Source: Brachycybe producta (taxonomy: Eukaryota > Arthropoda > Diplopoda > Playtdesmida > Andrognathidae). Taken from it: 64,000 bases of DNA. Within the stretch, counting starts at the first letter, position 1. Each line of letters begins with the position of its first letter. Shown one piece after another: positions 36,401 through 44,800 of the stretch. The notes beneath the pieces were generated by a model, which was given only the letters and a program-made list of their open reading frames with translations, was not told the DNA's origin and did not search any database. The translations under genes were made by a program, and so were the position numbers. The DNA is taken from NCBI GenBank assembly GCA_036925085.1, contig JAUPFP010000029.1:2246501-2310500 (forward strand). The letters run 5' to 3'.

Positions 36401-37766
36401 TATAAAAAAAAACGGAGGGTTATTGATGTTATACCATGATCTATCTTTCTTGATTCTTTTTCGTTTTGTATTTGAGACTTATTATTAGCAATTTCATCAT
36501 GACTTTGCTAGAAAAATCTCAAAAGAGAGACTATGACGTAACAAAATTGATCATAAGAGTGTAAATGGTGTGAAACAACAATGGGTGTCATTTCAATACA
36601 TACTACACCTACACAGCTCTTTAAACTCACATGGATAGATAGATTCAAGCTACGTTTATAGTCGATCTTTCAAGATAAAAGTTCTATCAAGGGACATAAT
36701 TGCGAAATGTTGACTAAAAACGCGACATTATGCTCACAATTTTATTATGAGAATCTTATCCAGAACCCTAAACCAGCTAATTTTGCGTCCAGGCAAGGAT
36801 AAAACTGGCGCCCCCTTAGTATTATTCTAGTTATTTTGCGCCCAAGGTAATAATAGAACTACCGCCCCCTTACCATTCTATAGTAATTTTGCGCCCCTGT
36901 TTCCGCGTCCTGAACTTTGCGCCCAAGGCAGGTTCCTTACTCGCCTTGCCCTATAGTAATTATGGTTCTGATCTTAATACAGGGTTCGAACTTGGTTTGC
37001 TTTCATATAAATAGTGATTTCAAAATAAAAAATCCCTCAACTTATCCTTTGATTCTTCTAGTTTTTTAAAAAAAATTTCAACAAGGAAGTTCCTTCGAGA
37101 AGACCAACGAACGGCCTACTTCAGTTGCCATAAAAATGATTTTTCCAATCCTGATTTCGATACGAGGAATCTTCGAAAGGTAAAAAACAAAAACAAAAAT
37201 GATTTAAAAATAATTACCTGTTCATAATCGAGATGTGACGTCAGAGTGAACACTCCTGTCTGTGGATTAAGTGAGAAAACGTCATTTCCCCAGTCGGAAG
37301 TGACCGAATATCCGATCTGAGCATTGACGCCTTCATCGGCATCCGTCGCTACCACCGTTCCGACTCTGGCACCACGAACGGCGTCCTCGAGCACGTCGAA
37401 AGAGTAAGCACTCTTGGAGAAGAGTGGAGCGTTGTCGTTGCTGTCCATCACGACAATAGTCACCGACACTTGAGAACTCTGGACGCCATCACTCGCCTCA
37501 ATGGTCATCGAATATTGTGACGTCACCTCTCGATCCAATGGATTCTGTAATGTCAGAATTCCAGTCTGACCGTCGAGAAGAAAATGACTGTCGCCGCCAC
37601 CACCCTTAACTAATCGGTAAGAGATGGTGCCGTCCGTGTCGGGATCTTCGGCGGCGTAACGACCAACGGTGTAACCCGGAAGTGCATCTTCGGACACGCT
37701 GGACGTGTGGGACACATTCTTAAAAACGGGTGGCGAATCGTTCTTGTCCACCAACGACACTTTCAC
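3869..37766 (-). CDS. FAT4: Fat/FAT4-class giant atypical cadherin, 3' part of gene (10 exons in window)
   Basis: Exons, 5' to 3' on the minus strand: 37766-37218, 31239-31038, 30648-29548, 12849-10726, 10661-10422, 10114-7150, 6753-6449, 6367-6150, 6062-5795 and 5589-3869. All ten join in one frame (9,693 nt, 3,230 residues plus stop) with GT-AG introns. Domain order: end of one cadherin repeat, 18 further repeats (to about residue 1900), a cysteine-poor Fat-type linker region (about 1905-2080), four EGF domains (about 2085-2262), laminin G, EGF, laminin G, a membrane helix (about 2710-2735) and a tail of about 495 residues. EGF x4-LamG-EGF-LamG-TM is the layout of Drosophila Fat and vertebrate FAT4; Dachsous lacks EGF and LamG. 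Family role: heterophilic adhesion and planar polarity/Hippo signalling. FAT4 has 34 cadherin repeats, so the 5' half is outside the window. Orthology to FAT4 rather than another Fat is inferred from domain order and tail. Confidence 0.9.
5653..5760. mobile_element. 108-bp hairpin element in a 205-bp cadherin intron
   Basis: Perfect 19-bp terminal inverted repeats: TGAAAACCGTTTAACACGA at 5653-5671 and its complement at 5742-5760. It fills over half of the intron 5590-5794. Related sequence (AACACGAAATATATTTTCGG, ATTTCGTGTTAAACG) recurs at about 41337-41450 and, degraded, at 27900-27955, so this is a family and not a chance palindrome. Confidence 0.75.
5795..6062 (-). CDS. FAT4: Fat-class cadherin exon I (LamG2 continued)
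   Basis: A 268-nt exon (phase 0 in, phase 1 out). It continues laminin G 2 with SVSNGEWHNVSLAQTGK and VILGASDVDVVG, ending EVMS at the donor CGA|GTAAGA. It joins in frame to FEGCISSFIVDSEL, the cysteine-bearing end of the domain. Confidence 0.88.
6150..6367 (-). CDS. FAT4: Fat-class cadherin exon H (start of LamG2)
   Basis: A 218-nt exon (phase 1 in, phase 0 out) with the first half of laminin G 2: LEGGSYIEFRVSEK, a basic patch KHRRRR, and SLSLQFRTSVSNVVLLYL. The basic patch could be a protease site, which is an inference only. Flanking introns are 81 and 87 bp. Confidence 0.88.
6449..6753 (-). CDS. FAT4: Fat-class cadherin exon G (end of LamG1, EGF5)
   Basis: A 305-nt exon (phase 2 in, phase 1 out). 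It finishes laminin G 1 (NNEHLYLGGIP, DDFIGCIQSVAINGQ) and encodes a fifth EGF domain with six cysteines (CRADSCGEQGKC ... CVCQNQIIAPNC). Confidence 0.9.
6858..7053. mobile_element. Foldback element (ACTAGAA family), copy in intron 6754-7149
   Basis: The left arm AAAACTAGAAGAGTAGCTCAAT is answered by CTACCGTTCTAGTTTCTAA on the right, and inner arms TTTTAAAATAAGC / GTTTATTTTGAAAGATATC face each other. Same family as copies near 19200, 28400, 30800, 38000, 38520, 42890, 46800, 50760 and 55310. Confidence 0.65.
7150..10114 (-). CDS. FAT4: Fat-class cadherin exon F (last cadherin repeats, Fat linker, EGF1-4, LamG1 start)
   Basis: A 2,965-nt exon (phase 1 in, phase 2 out). It completes one repeat (DINDNPPVF) and carries the last four; several linkers are atypical (GVNEFYPRF, DGNDPPVF). 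Then comes a region of about 175 residues, including NNCVTVRIPNI and a phenylalanine-rich helix-like segment, in the place of the conserved Fat juxta-cadherin region. Four six-cysteine EGF domains follow (cores CKNGGQC, CRHSGSC, CKNGGTC, CDNGGVC), then the first half of laminin G domain 1 (FSVIFSTTKSEGLLVYNYG, GNWYKVVVTRNG). Domain classes with separate functions share one unbroken exon. Confidence 0.93.
10422..10661 (-). CDS. FAT4: Fat-class cadherin exon E
   Basis: A 240-nt exon (phase 1 at both ends) separated from exon D by an intron of only 64 bp. It completes one repeat, whose linker TGENRFGPTF lacks the canonical calcium-binding NDN, and begins the next up to SATDADPG. Donor is CAG|GTACAT. 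Confidence 0.9.
10726..12849 (-). CDS. FAT4: Fat-class cadherin exon D (six complete repeats)
   Basis: A 2,124-nt exon (phase 1 in, phase 1 out). It joins VIAMDSG of the previous exon to APRLTGTGTV, finishes that repeat (DVNDNDPEF), then carries six whole repeats and the first half of another. Two repeats are degenerate at the linker: one ends LHPSQNFPSF instead of DxNDNxPxF and one ends DSNNNPPLF. The first probably binds less calcium there and could form a flexible joint. Confidence 0.92.
14854..14996. mobile_element. Short MITE with GGTRGATTTAG ends
   Basis: About 143 bp. The left arm (AGGTAGATTTAGAAGCGG, CAAGATGACAATTTTGTAGCTG) is complementary to the right arm (CAGCTACAAAATTTTCATCTT, CGCCACTAAATCCACCC). 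TAA flanks both ends, suggesting a 3-bp target-site duplication. Confidence 0.6.
15443..15534. repeat. Compound (AT)n-(AG)n microsatellite
   Basis: An AT dinucleotide run of about 40 bases switches directly to an AG run of about 50 bases. Confidence 0.95.
16617..16928. mobile_element. PIF/Harbinger-like MITE, copy A
   Basis: 312 bp. It begins TACCTTGTACTCACACATGA and ends CATGTGTGTACTAGGTA, with imperfect terminal inverted repeats TACCTWGTAC. TAA precedes (16614-16616) and follows (16929-16931): a TWA target-site duplication as made by PIF/Harbinger transposases. The interior (ACGGAATCCAGTTAAGGACA) is shared with four other copies. No open reading frame. Confidence 0.8.
17250..17412. mobile_element. 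Partial copy of the GAGCTCGG inverted-repeat family
   Basis: Only the right half is clear: CTTGATTAGAGGTTAG, then GGGCCACAGATTGAGAAACAT, GCATACAAATCTGAGCCC. It matches the right arms of the copies at 18771 and 44801. Confidence 0.5.
18771..19107. mobile_element. GAGCTCGG inverted-repeat element, copy 1
   Basis: The left arm TAGCTCGGATTTTTATGCAA...TTTCTCAATCTGTAGC pairs with the right arm GGGCTACAAATTGAGAAACA...TATAAAAATTCCAGCTC. The centre has a second inverted pair, GAGGCTAGAAT and ATCTAGCCTCTAA. No coding sequence. Confidence 0.65.
19130..19262. mobile_element. Foldback element (ACTAGAA family), partial
   Basis: Arms TTTCAAAATAAACTTATAATG and ATAAAAAGCTTATTTTAAA, followed by the right end CCCTTAAGTCATTAAGCTAC, CCTTCTAGTTTCTA. 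It lies 22 bp past the previous element; the left end is missing. Confidence 0.5.
22199..22505. mobile_element. PIF/Harbinger-like MITE, copy B
   Basis: 307 bp, same orientation as copy A: TACCTTGTAAACACACACGA at the left, GGCGTGTACTAGGTA at the right, flanked by TTA on both sides (22196-22198, 22506-22508). The interior matches copy A closely. Confidence 0.8.
24504..24665. mobile_element. Hairpin element with CCTTGTTTCCACT ends
   Basis: GCCTTGTTTCCACTAGATCA at the left faces GACCCAGTGGAAACAGGG at the right. The inner arms TGAATTTTGATCGGGTC and GACCCGATCAAAATTCA are perfect complements. The ends match the hairpin at 56444-56624, so the two may be one family. Confidence 0.6.
24792..25452. mobile_element. 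661-bp inverted-repeat transposon remnant
   Basis: The 16-bp ends ATATCTAGCTCATAAC and GTTATGAGCTAGATAT are perfect complements. Further in, GTGACATCATAAGGTATGATTGT faces ACAATCACACCTTATGATGTCAC. The interior has a 37-bp unit repeated about 2.5 times (25137-25220). No transposase frame was found. The ends could equally be set at a TA duplication. Confidence 0.65.
25842..25884. repeat. (TA)n microsatellite
   Basis: An uninterrupted TA dinucleotide run of about 43 bases. An open frame read through it is low complexity. Confidence 0.95.
26574..26600. repeat. (GACCA)n pentanucleotide repeat
   Basis: About five units of GACCA in tandem in the large cadherin intron. Confidence 0.85.
27436..27839. 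mobile_element. hAT-like non-autonomous element with perfect 8-bp duplication
   Basis: 404 bp flanked by identical ATTTTTAG at 27428-27435 and 27840-27847. The ends TAGGGATGGG and CCCACCTTTA form imperfect inverted repeats. The interior is studded with GATTCG/CGAATC words in both orientations. An 8-bp duplication with TAGGGATGGG-type ends is typical of hAT elements. No transposase. Confidence 0.78.
28330..28472. mobile_element. Foldback element (ACTAGAA family), degraded copy
   Basis: AAAATAAACATTTTATGACAATTT faces AAATTGTCATAAATGTTTATTTT, and the right end reads CTACTCTTCTAGTTTCTAA. Confidence 0.5.
29548..30648 (-). CDS. FAT4: Fat-class cadherin exon C
   Basis: An 1,101-nt exon (phase 1 in, phase 1 out) that completes one repeat, holds two full repeats and most of another. 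Linkers are DVNDNAPEF, DENDNGPIF and DYNDNPPVF. DxD and LDRE calcium-site motifs are intact in most repeats. It ends VIAMDSG at the donor CAG|GTATGT, immediately before the 16.7-kb intron. Confidence 0.92.
30733..30898. mobile_element. Foldback element (ACTAGAA family) in intron 30649-31037
   Basis: Left AGTGTTTTAAAAACTAGAAG, right CTATCCTTCTAGTTTCTAAA, inner inverted pair GATTTCTAGACTTA / TGTCTAGAAATC. It takes up over 40 percent of a 389-bp intron. Confidence 0.65.
31038..31239 (-). CDS. FAT4: Fat-class cadherin exon B
   Basis: A 202-nt exon (phase 0 in, phase 1 out) completes the repeat begun in exon A. It starts TQHYIFVVQAHDSG, contains the linker LDLNDNAPLF, and opens the next repeat up to VSATDQDSG. 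The acceptor is TTTTTCAG and the donor CTG|GTAAGT. Confidence 0.9.
32072..32668. mobile_element. About 600-bp inverted-repeat element with CACACGG ends
   Basis: CACATCACACGGGCAACT at the left faces GATCCGTGTGAAATCTG at the right. Inside, GTGCTCAATTTCAACTTGCC and CAAGTTCAAATTGAGCACC are inverted copies around 32450. No protein is encoded. The ends are degenerate, so the limits are approximate. Confidence 0.5.
33436..33473. repeat. (CT)n microsatellite
   Basis: A CT dinucleotide run of about 36 bases preceded by a poly-T tract. Confidence 0.95.
34268..34622. mobile_element. Inverted-repeat element with CTTTCTGCAGC arms
   Basis: TTAAATGCTTAACTGCTTAT...CTTTCTGCAGC at the left is complementary to GCTGCAGAAAGCAAACAAGG...TTTTAGCATTAA at the right. 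The motif AAAGCTAAGCTTTGCATTGC recurs inverted at 53900-53960, so it is dispersed. Confidence 0.55.
35500..36141. other. Unrecognised overlapping open frames inside an intron
   Basis: A minus-strand frame of 165 codons (36141-35644) partly overlaps a plus-strand frame of 100 codons (35500-35802). Such lengths are unusual in this AT-rich intron. No domain or family is recognised, and no convincing splice sites or promoter are seen. It may be a decayed gene or mobile-element fragment, or chance. Confidence 0.25.
36775..36960. repeat. GCGCCC-containing minisatellite in a cadherin intron
   Basis: Three or so imperfect units of about 55 bp, each opening with AGTAATTTTGCGCCC-like sequence, in otherwise AT-rich DNA. 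It sits about 260 bp inside the intron from the exon A donor. Confidence 0.65.
37218..37766 (-). CDS. FAT4: Fat-class cadherin exon A (cadherin repeats)
   Basis: Most 5' coding exon in the window: 183 codons, phase 0 at both ends, acceptor TTTTCAG and donor CAG|GTAATT. It begins with the last strand and linker of one repeat (VDKNDSPPVF), holds one full repeat ending MDSNDNAPLF, and runs into a third up to LTSHLDYEQ. Starting mid-repeat proves that coding sequence exists upstream. Confidence 0.9.
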
Positions 37767-37903
37767 CTGAAAATACCCACACAAAAAAATTAAATTAGAT
37801 TAACATTGTATTCTGAATTTTGTTCATTCGCTGGTTTTAAAGTAAAAACGCCTCTTGAACTTCGTTTATTCCGTCTTTTAGGAACAAAACTTGGAGAAAC
37901 TCC

Positions 37904-38131
37904 AAAGTGTTTTAAAAACTAGATGGATAGCTCCTCAATCACTTAAACGTATTTTCAGGTTAATATCTTTTAAAATAAGCATTCTAGGTCAGTTTTGAGA
38001 AAGGCTAAACTTTAAGCAAGACTATATTTTCTAATTTTTGTTTTTAAAAAGTTTATTTTGAATAATTATATTAACATGAAAAACATCATTAAGTGATTTG
38101 GCTACCGTTCTAGTTTCTAACACACTTTTAA
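37904..38131. mobile_element. Foldback element (ACTAGAA family) next to exon A
   Basis: AAGTGTTTTAAAAACTAGAT at the left and CTACCGTTCTAGTTTCTAAC at the right, with inner arms TTTTAAAATAAGC and AGTTTATTTTGAAT. It lies about 140 bp upstream of the exon A acceptor in transcript terms. Confidence 0.6.
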
Positions 38132-38449
38132 TTTATTCTTTGTGTTGCTCCTGAAATGCAGTATAACAGTCCGAAAGTCAGTTGTCCATTCAACATCTTA
38201 AGTTATTGCAATTTTTAAAACCATATTTTCAAAATTTGGAAATTAACATAAAACATTACATAAAAGTACAAACCATCCAAAAAAAAACCCCCAATTTCAT
38301 CGTCGATTTAGCATTTTAAACTATTTTTAAACGTTAAAAATATAAGATCAGGTACCAATAATTGTACCAAAGATACAAAATTACAAACAGTAATTATAAA
38401 ATATGCAAATACAAAGAGAGACGAGTGTTTTAGTAGAAAATTCAAAACT

Positions 38450-38598
38450 ATTTTAGAAACTAGAATATAGAGTGATTTTTATGATGTTGATATCTTTAAC
38501 TGTTAAAAATTGTCATATTTTTGTGGCCTTTCTTTTTTAAAAATACCATAAAATGTTTAATTTAAAAATTAAGTTACTCTCCTAGTTTATAAAACAAT
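38450..38598. mobile_element. Foldback element (ACTAGAA family), degraded copy
   Basis: TTTTAGAAACTAGAATATAG at the left and TACTCTCCTAGTTTATAAAA at the right, with a shortened, degraded centre. Confidence 0.5.
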
Positions 38599-38752
38599 TC
38601 AGATTTTGTATTCTTAAAATTTTTTTTAAAAAAGTAAACATAATCAGGTGATATTTGACTTATTATTGTGGTATATTTAAAAAAACAGTCAATAAAGACA
38701 ACGGTGATATTTGCTCTTCCATTTTTCTTTTAATAAGGATTCATTCAGTAAA

Positions 38753-38767
38753 CCCCCCCCCCCCCCC
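38753..38767. repeat. Poly-C run
   Basis: Fifteen consecutive C residues. A similar shorter run lies near 39046-39058. Confidence 0.95.
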
Positions 38768-39150
38768 ACAGTTAAAAAGAAAAATAAAAGACTTTGAACA
38801 ATAAATGAAGTCCAACTGTAAGCTTAATCACATAACGTTAGTGTTTTAACACCTGAAATACAGGTGTACACACCCCTCCCTTAGTATATAACACAAAAGT
38901 AGATGGGAAAAATTCTGTTGTATTTTTTTTTTTGCTGAGACAGTTTTATGACTTGGCTCATTAAGTGGACCGGGTATAGGTGACCAGTATCAATCCACTC
39001 CCTTAAAGAAACGTTTTTACGATAATCTTCCACTTCCCCCACCTCACCCCCCCCCCCACATTGTTACGTTAAGAAACTTAAGAGAAACAATGGAATCTTA
39101 AAAGTTCCCCCCTACTATCTAGTCTGTATAAAAATCCGCACACTTGAATA

Positions 39151-39190
39151 GGGGAGAGGGGGGGGGGGGGGGGGGGGGGGGGGGGAGGGG
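39151..39190. repeat. Poly-G run
   Basis: Nearly pure G for about 40 bases in otherwise AT-rich DNA. Its true length may be uncertain because such runs are hard to sequence. Confidence 0.95.
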
Positions 39191-42100
39191 ACACACACAA
39201 AGTGACACATGAAATAAAAAATCATAGAAAACGACAAACTGATGTAATTTAATGTGGGTCCATTAGATGTACAATTTATACATGAACTATTTCAAACAAA
39301 AATAACTAACTATAACCAGTACATTAAAAAAAATGTAATCTTATCATGACAGCAATAAGACTTGATTGAAGAGTGACAATTTTCTGCTTCTACCTAGAAC
39401 TTCTTCACTATAAACCACCATCCCCCCTAAGGGCCTATTTGTTTGGATGCCCATAAGTCTATTTAAGGCCTAAATTCAAGAAAGAAACTTAACAATTGAA
39501 CTTCAAACTTGAACCCTCTGAGGTAGCTTGTAACCCTGTTCAGAGAGTTCAAGTGCTAAGTTCTCCTTGAAATTTGACCCATAATGTATAATAGAAACCC
39601 AACTTGAACTGAAAATAATTAATAAGGCCCAAAGAATTGTGCAATTTTTAATCAGTAAGACACTTTAGAGGCTATACAAGGAGAAACTCTTGATTATAAT
39701 AGGAAAGATTACACATTTGCTCATTCTCTTGAATTTTAAGAATCATAGCCTCTAAACAGCCTGTTTGATTGAAAAACGCATAATTCCTTTGTCCATAATA
39801 GTAATTAGTATTGTTTTTATGAACCGCCTTTAGCAAATAGGTCCTTGTCCATGTCCACCACCCTATCCTTTGTTCAAGTCCAGTTTAATCAACAACCTAA
39901 AACTGGGCATTTCAAGCCCTCAGGTAATATTTAAGTTAAGTTAGCATCCTAATAAGTAAAACAAACCCCTTTTTGAAATATACAAACTGTTGGCACACTT
40001 CAATTGAAATCAATCCACTGTAAATAATATGAAATATACAATGTTTAAAAAGAAACTTGTGTTTATTGTTGAAAAAAACTAGAATTGAACAAAAACTCAT
40101 AAATATAAAAAGGGGAGAATCTTTTTTTTATTAAAAAAAATGAGCTAAGGAAGAGGGGATGTGAAGAAAAGAGGGATTCGGTGGGTGGAGTTGAAACCTG
40201 GGTCCTATATACATATGTATGTATTTAACCTCCCCCATAACTCATAAAATTAATGCATTTCATCATTTTGAACGATAAACGTTCTGCCATTAAAAAAGGG
40301 TAACGCCCGATTCCAACAATCATCAAATAAAAAAACAATAACGAAAAATATAATTCTGAATTTGCATAGAAAAAAAAAAAGTGCTCAAAATCCACCCCCT
40401 CAAAAAATAATTAGTAACAGGCCCTAACCTAGACCCATGAGCAAGTGAACAAAGGGCCATTATGCTTTTATTTCACTGTTGAGAGGCTAAAAATCAAAGA
40501 GAACTTCTGGTCAAGTAATGACTGATTCTAGCCTCTAAACAAGTCTTTTTCTGAATGAAAAAAGCAGGATTTTGTTTTTTCTTTGGCTTTATTCATAATT
40601 GTCAGTCATAACAAATGCATGACGTCATCAGTGTCACCTTGGTAGATGACATAATTAGGTGAGAAAATCAAACGGGGGAATGAAGTGAAAAGGTGGAAGG
40701 AAAAAAAGATAAAAATGCGTTTCCAATGGTTTAGAAAAATAAGATGTTTAGAAGTTTTTTTAAAAAAAAAAGGGAAGAGAAGAATGGGCCCATAATCCAT
40801 TTAAGCATGGTTTAAGAAATTCAAAGAGAATTTAGAAATTATCACGGTGCTTTCCTTTTGATATTAGAAAAAAAAAAGGTGGCATTAGGGAATTTAGGGA
40901 GGTAGAAAAAGGAGTTTCCAAATGAAAGGGGTTGAATTGAAAATCTATATTGGTCTCTATTATACACACCTATTTGCATGTTTGTAATTTAAAAAAAAAT
41001 CCGTACAAAGAATATGTGTGGGGGGAGGCCCGTATTAGTTATGTAAAAGAATTTCAGGGTTAGGGCCCCTTTTTTCATACCAGTATAAGGTTAATGTAGG
41101 TAAAGTCACTTGCACATTTACAGAATGAACATTTGGTTGGCACATTTCAACAATGCACATGCGCAATAGATAACAACTTTACCCTACATTAACCTCATGA
41201 TCTGAACCAGGACCACCTATACTTGTTATTAAAAGCCGAAAATAATAAATCCATCATTCTGCAAATCTGCTAGTTAATTTGCAAAACAGCTACAGAAAAG
41301 AAGAAAGAAAAAAAAACAGTTAAACATAAAATCCGATAACACGAAATATATTTTCGGTCCAGTCTTAGCATCAAAATTCTATCTTTTAACACGAAAAAAC
41401 ACTCCCGATGTCTTACATTTCGTGTTAAACGTTTTCTATTGTATTTAGGTAGTAAATCTGCATATTGATTAGACTTTCAGGTTTTAAGACATTATATTAT
41501 CATTTCGAACAAAAAAAATATGCTAATAATTTTGAAGACAGTTAAAGGTTGGAATACAGGGTGGTTGCATGTATTTTCTATGGTAAGACTCAAGGTCTCA
41601 CCGTCTCGCGCAAGGTGGTGGTCGGTTTTGACCGACAACCCAACTATATTTTGCAGTCGAAAAGTGGTCCATATGCCAAGGGCCTCGTAATTTAGTATCA
41701 AAATGGTGGTTTTGCAAATTGACCATATAGTGAATTCTTAGACTGACTGATTTTTTTGCACTTTAACGGTAATATTGTACATGAAATTAGTCTCTGAAAC
41801 AAAACAAAAAAGTGGCAGACATCATCCCATCCCCGGTTTTTTTTGTAAACAAAAACATAGGAGGGAGTTGAGTGTTGTTTTTTTTCTTCATGAACAACAC
41901 TCTCCGAAAAACAAGAGCGTGCAGACAAAAAAAAATGGCAACCCTCACTAGATTAGACGACAAAATAAGGGGGTTTCGAACAATAATTGACGTACAAAAT
42001 TATTATACTCTTGTTTCAAAGTGAAAAAAATATATATGTATACTTGTATACTACATATACAAATGTCTCTTTTTTGGGGCAAATTAAGTTTTACACGAAG

Positions 42101-42333
42101 GTTTTTACACAATTCATTTGAGGCGGTGGGTTACTTACAAACAACCACCCCCTATCTCTTTATCTATGAAATTTGCACAATTTAAAAGTTCTATATTTCT
42201 AGTGAATATCAAAATCTACATAAAATATGTAATCAGATGCATCATCACATTACAAATTTCTTAGCTCAATTCGGACATATTTAGCTTAAAATGCAACAAA
42301 CAAATGCATTCAGAACAAAAGGGAGGAATTTAA

Positions 42334-42643
42334 TACCTAGTACACACACCTGATAATTTAAATGTATTTAAATAATAAACGTGTTCTACAGAGTCCTGTG
42401 AAGGACAAACAAACAATATGTTGTCGAATTCAATTTATTCAGTTAATAATCTGAAAATAATTGAGTTAATACTTAAATATAATAATATAAACTATTGACA
42501 AAATATTGATTCAGTATTTCAATTTAAAATATAAAATAATGAAGTCCATTTTTATTTGGGTTTACGTGTCCTTAACTGGTTTCCGTATAATTCACCTAAA
42601 CACATTTAATTTGAAATCATTTAACTCATGTGTGTACAAGGTA
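42334..42643. mobile_element. PIF/Harbinger-like MITE, copy C (inverted)
   Basis: 310 bp in the opposite orientation to copies A and B: TACCTAGTACACACACCTGA at the left and CATGTGTGTACAAGGTA at the right, flanked by TAA on both sides (42331-42333, 42644-42646). Confidence 0.8.
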
Positions 42644-42770
42644 TAAGACGTTTTTTTTTAATTAATAAGCCACATTTGAAAAAATATTCAAATTAAAGAA
42701 AAAGAAACAATGGACTATTGGTTAATTCTGCATTTCAGAAACAACATTAAGAAAAAAGAAATTGAACGTT

Positions 42771-43003
42771 GTTTTACAAACTAAATCAGCTAAATGGCAT
42801 TTTCATATTTGTATCGTTCAAAATAAACTTTTTATGACAATTCATTTTTTTTTCCATTTTCAATTTCACTTTAAAGTTTGGGTAAAATATCAAAATCTTA
42901 AAATTTGGCCAATTAAAAAGCTACAAAAACGTTTATATTTAAACATATCAACATGAAAATATTGTTATGAGATTGAGTTACTCTTTCTAGTTTCTAAACA
43001 CTT
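42771..43003. mobile_element. Foldback element (ACTAGAA family)
   Basis: GTTTTACAAACTAAATCAGC at the left, inner arm TTCAAAATAAACTTTTTATG, and right end GATTGAGTTACTCTTTCTAG, TTTCTAAACACTT. Its left side has diverged. Confidence 0.55.
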
Positions 43004-43711
43004 ATAATTTCTTGTTAGTTATTTAATGACATTTTACTTCTAAATGTAAAGACTATAACTTACTAGGAAGTCATGTGATTCTAAATCCATATGGTTGGTT
43101 GTAAGTTGTACAAAATGTACAAGTTGTACAAAATTTAAAAGATTTAAATCTGCTTTTATCTGCATTATTTTTCAAAATGTAATTAAAGAAAAAAATGCTA
43201 AAATAGATGTAAAAACAGCCAATTATTTACACCAAATACAAATGAAACATTTTCTATACCTTTTTACGACCACAAATATAAACAATTTCATCAGGCAAAC
43301 TTTTAGCACCTTTGATGACGTCACAACCACAGTGAGACCACCACCTTTTGTATAGTCTTGCCATTCATAATAATAAATGTACATTTTTGATATTTTGATT
43401 ATTTAATTTCACTGTGAAGAACCACAATAAAACTATAATTTAAGTAAAAATTTGTTAACTAAATTTAAAATCAAAAACTAAATGAATCTATAGAGACACG
43501 CCTTATTAATAAACAGTGGGCCTTTAAAATTGACTTTATTGAAATATCAATTATGGGGCCACAATGTGCTCCTCCTCTCCCCTCAGGATAAAAAAAATCT
43601 CAATGCTTGAAAAGGCCCTAGAGGGCTTAATACCAATTGATTATTCATAGAACCATAGACATTATAAGTCTAAATAAAATGGTCGTCAATAGTCACGCAA
43701 CTTAATATGAA

Positions 43712-43872
43712 ATTTACGCACTACATCGGATCGGAACGAATCAGAACAATTTTGATAACAAGCATAGAATCTGAACTTGGATCGGATCGGAAAGACCAGG
43801 TCGGCGGAGCTACATTGAAATACTTGTTATCAAAATATTCTGATTCGTTCCGTTTCCGAATCGTTCAGATGT
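43712..43872. mobile_element. Hairpin element with GAACGAATCAGAA arms
   Basis: GGAACGAATCAGAACAATTT and TTTGATAACAAG at the left pair with CTTGTTATCAAAATATTCTG and ATTCGTTCC at the right. About 160 bp, no coding capacity. The exact ends are unclear. Confidence 0.55.
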
Positions 43873-44800
43873 ATATTATAATACATCTACATACTACAAA
43901 ATTATATAATTCAATTTGAAATATTTCTTTAATATTTCAAAATGAATTATATAATTTTTATCTACTGAAATGCAATGTATAGACTTTTACACGGTCACGT
44001 TATTGTTAATTGCTTTACAAATTTTACTAATAATTTTCAGTTTTTAATAAGAAAAATCGGATAATTAAATTCTAACCACAGGAATATTCAAGGTTGAAAT
44101 TTTTCTTAGAATATTTTTTTTTAATTTCTAAGGCGAACAGAGACGAGAAAAAAAATAGGGAGAGAAGAGAGTTTGCTCTAAACTTGTTATATGATCATAA
44201 CTTCATAAGAAACCTAAAATTCTTTGCCTTAAAATCTCAGTTGAAATTTCAAATTCTAAAAAGCCTTTTCAGGGGAATGAAAAGAAGTGAGACACAGTGG
44301 GGAGTAAGTCCTTCCCCTTGGCACCCCCCATTGATGGCCCAAATAGGTCCCTATAGCCTGTATATATCTCACACAAGAGAATATAAATATTTTTTCATCT
44401 TCTTCTTCTTCTTTTGGTCTAACGCAGTCAGGGGTAAACACAATTTTCTTTAGTCCGATCGCTCGCTGCTCTCAATTTGCATTCAAAGTCATTTTTGAAT
44501 AGATAAATACAACCTATGTTCATCTCATTTCGATTCAACGTCATTATTTTGCTATTAAAATTTATTGAAGGGGATTTGCAATCATCACCAAGAGAAGAAA
44601 AAAAAAACCCACCTCATAACGAAATAAAACCCCGACTTAAGGACCAAAAATGAAGCAAACAAAACTTGATGTGATGGGAACACAAAAAAAGATAATTCAA
44701 CCTTCAGATTTTGTAAAAAAAAAATTTAGGTTAAAAACATTTCATCCACAAAATAACGGTTTATAAATTAAAGAGAAAAAAACGCAAATAATAATAATTA

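Larger units (their letters stand above)
31240..37217 (-). other. 6.0-kb intron of the cadherin gene
   Basis: GT-AG intron between exons A and B, which join in frame (LDYEQ to TQHYIF). It holds the elements at 32072 and 34268, a (CT)n run, an unrecognised pair of open frames near 35500-36141 and a minisatellite near 36775. The remainder is AT-rich with nothing recognised. Confidence 0.85.
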
